DNA of 7,601 bases from Armatimonadota bacterium (lineage in GTDB: Bacteria; Armatimonadota; SYMT01). Position numbers and translations under genes: made by a program. Location: NCBI GenBank assembly GCA_020696885.1, contig JAJFMS010000136.1, positions 1 to 7,601 on the forward strand, in the 5' to 3' direction. The notes beneath the pieces are model-generated. The model was not told the origin of the DNA. It did no database searches and saw only the letters and a list, made by a program, of their open reading frames with translations. This document shows positions 6,415 through 7,601 of the stretch, in pieces; positions within the stretch are counted from its first letter, which is position 1, and the number at the start of each line of letters is the position of its first letter.

Positions 6415-7425
6415 TTAGGCGGCGTGGCCGCCCTGCTTGAACCAATCGACCAGCTTGCGGACGCCTTCGGTCTTGGAGATCTGCGGCTGCCAGCCGAACA
6501 CGGCCGCGGCGCGCGCGATGTCCGTCACGTAGATCCGCTGATCACCGGGGCGCCAGTCCTCATAGGTGACCGGGATGTCGGTCTCGCACAACTGCTCCAG
6601 GTGCGCGATCAGCTCCCGCAGCGACACTGTGTTGGAAGGCCCGCCGCCGATGTTGAACACCTCGCCGGAGGTTACCGAGATCTGATCGGCGGCCGTGCTG
6701 AACGCGCGGACCAGGTCCTCCACGTACAGGATGTCCCGCACTTGGCGGCCGTCGCCGTAGATGTTCAGGCCGTGGCCGGCCAGCCCTTCGCGGGCGAAGT
6801 GCGCCACCCAGCCCTGATCTTCGTTGCCGCACTGGTGCGGCCCGTAGATGCAGCTCATCCGGAAGACCACGGTGCGCATCCCATAGATGCGGGAATAATC
6901 CCGCACGTACTGATCCGCCGCGCCCTTGGAGCAGCCGTAGGGCGAATGGAAGTCCAGCGTCCGCGTCTCCGGCACGCCGTTCGGGAGGTCCTCGTAGGAG
7001 TACCGGTCCCCGTCGCACACCACGTGCACGTCTTCCAGCCCGCCGTACACCTTGTTGGTGGAGGTGTAGAAAAGCGGCGCTTCCGGGGCGTGCTCGCGCG
7101 CCGCTTCCAGCACGTTGAGCGTCCCGAGCAGGTTGATGTCGAAGTCGGAGCGCGGGTCCCGGACCGAAGTGGTCACGGCCACCTGGGCGGCCAGGTGGAA
7201 GATCCGGTCGGCGCCGCGCACCGCCTCGGCGATGGACTCGGCGCGTCGGACATCCCCCTCAATCAGCCGTACGTTCTTACGCCTGGCCAGAAGCCAGCGG
7301 GCGTTGTCTTCCACCCCGGCGCGAGAGAGGTTGTCGAAGAGGACGACGTCGTTCCCGGCGCCGGCGAAGTGATCCGCGAGATTAGTACCGATAAATCCGG
7401 CGCCGCCGGTGATCAGGATGCGCAT
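6415..7425 (-). CDS. NAD-dependent sugar epimerase, CDP-paratose 2-epimerase (Tyv/RfbE) family
   Basis: This cytosolic extended-SDR enzyme most resembles CDP-paratose 2-epimerase, which converts CDP-paratose to CDP-tyvelose in Salmonella O-antigen synthesis. The 336 residues match Tyv's length. The N-terminus has the Rossmann motif GGAGFIG (7-13) and D31 in FDNLSR for NAD ribose binding. The active site is S122-T123 in STNKVYG and Y163-x3-K167 in LDFHSPYGCSKGAADQY (157-173); that last stretch is nearly identical to what I recall of Tyv and sets this family apart from GalE or RmlB. DQGWVAHF (203-210) and GDGRQVRDILYVEDL (224-238) also fit. The ATG at 7425 overlaps the upstream stop by 13 nt, with no good Shine-Dalgarno, so translation is probably coupled. 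The other genes of a CDP-dideoxyhexose pathway (cytidylyltransferase, 4,6-dehydratase, E1/E3, paratose synthase) are not in the window, so the substrate may differ from CDP-paratose. Confidence 0.88.
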   Translation of the reverse strand: MRILITGGAGFIGTNLADHFAGAGNDVVLFDNLSRAGVEDNARWLLARRKNVRLIEGDVRRAESIAEAVRGADRIFHLAAQVAVTTSVRDPRSDFDINLLGTLNVLEAAREHAPEAPLFYTSTNKVYGGLEDVHVVCDGDRYSYEDLPNGVPETRTLDFHSPYGCSKGAADQYVRDYSRIYGMRTVVFRMSCIYGPHQCGNEDQGWVAHFAREGLAGHGLNIYGDGRQVRDILYVEDLVRAFSTAADQISVTSGEVFNIGGGPSNTVSLRELIAHLEQLCETDIPVTYEDWRPGDQRIYVTDIARAAAVFGWQPQISKTEGVRKLVDWFKQGGHAA

Positions 7426-7601
7426 AACGTTGCTTCTTGAGCGGCTTTCTGTCGTTGAATCGTCGCTGCGGCCGTAACGAGGCCGAGCAGGAACCAGAAC
7501 GGCTCCATGGTTCGAATGCTGTTAAAGGAAGCCGCGACCCCGCCCTGAATCAGGAGTCCCACGAACGCCGCGGCGAGACCAACCGAAATCATCTGAGCGA
7601 G
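7413..7601 (-). CDS. C-terminal tail of a membrane protein, probably O-antigen ligase/polymerase-like (5' end outside window)
   Basis: An open frame enters at the right edge and ends at TGA 7413-7415, giving 62 residues. It has a first hydrophobic segment (about 4-24, VGLAAAFVGLLIQGGVAA), a short loop SFNSIRTMEP, a second hydrophobic segment (about 34-47, PFWFLLGLVTAAA), and a short charged cytoplasmic tail. Two final helices joined by a loop leading into FWFLLGL is the usual ending of Wzy/WaaL-type O-antigen polymerases and ligases. With an ABC exporter in the same cluster, a WaaL-type ligase is the more natural role, since export by Wzm/Wzt does not need Wzy. The fragment lacks the catalytic loops, so the family call rests on the ending and the neighbours. 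Its stop lies inside the start of the epimerase gene. Confidence 0.6.
   Translation of the reverse strand, partial: LAQMISVGLAAAFVGLLIQGGVAASFNSIRTMEPFWFLLGLVTAAATIQRQKAAQEATLCAS

Noticed and set aside
4753..7440. 895-residue open frame on the plus strand
   Set aside because: It lies antisense to the epimerase and a GT-C gene that both have clear family motifs. Its translation is rich in His, Arg, Gln and Val without membrane segments or domains, as expected of an antisense shadow in high-GC coding DNA.

Overview
This window is a stretch of a surface-polysaccharide (O-antigen type) locus from a high-GC Gram-negative bacterium. Every gene I can support lies on the minus strand, so transcription runs from the right end of the window to the left. 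No sequence here fixes the taxon. The GC-rich codon use, the Wzm/Wzt exporter and the lipid-carrier glycosyltransferases point to an organism with an outer membrane; Gemmatimonadota-like bacteria would fit, but that is a guess.

In transcription order the layout is: (1) the C-terminal tail of a multi-pass membrane protein that looks like an O-antigen ligase/polymerase (7413-7601, cut by the window edge); (2) an NAD-dependent sugar epimerase of the CDP-paratose 2-epimerase (Tyv) family (6415-7425), whose start overlaps the stop of the previous gene; (3) a 523-residue GT-C-fold membrane glycosyltransferase (4819-6390); (4) a 350-bp gene-free gap holding a 258-bp element with long imperfect terminal inverted repeats (4528-4785), MITE- or REPIN-like; (5) a second GT-C membrane glycosyltransferase of the GT39/ArnT type (2882-4468); (6) a GtrB/DPM1-like polyprenyl-phosphate sugar transferase of family GT2 (1845-2858); (7) the ABC-2 permease Wzm (882-1751); (8) the ABC ATPase Wzt (1-877), which runs off the left edge just as its C-terminal extension begins.

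As a working model, the epimerase helps make an unusual nucleotide-activated hexose. Wzm/Wzt flips a finished undecaprenyl-linked glycan across the inner membrane. The GT2 enzyme charges polyprenyl phosphate with a sugar in the cytoplasm. The two GT-C proteins are candidates to transfer such lipid-linked sugars onto the glycan, or onto lipid A or protein, on the periplasmic face. The ligase-like tail would fit WaaL-type attachment to lipid A-core. Exporter and epimerase assignments are firm at family level; the acceptors and sugars of the glycosyltransferases cannot be read from sequence.

I saw no tRNA, rRNA, CRISPR array, transposase gene or convincing rho-independent terminator. The long plus-strand open frames are antisense shadows of the minus-strand genes.
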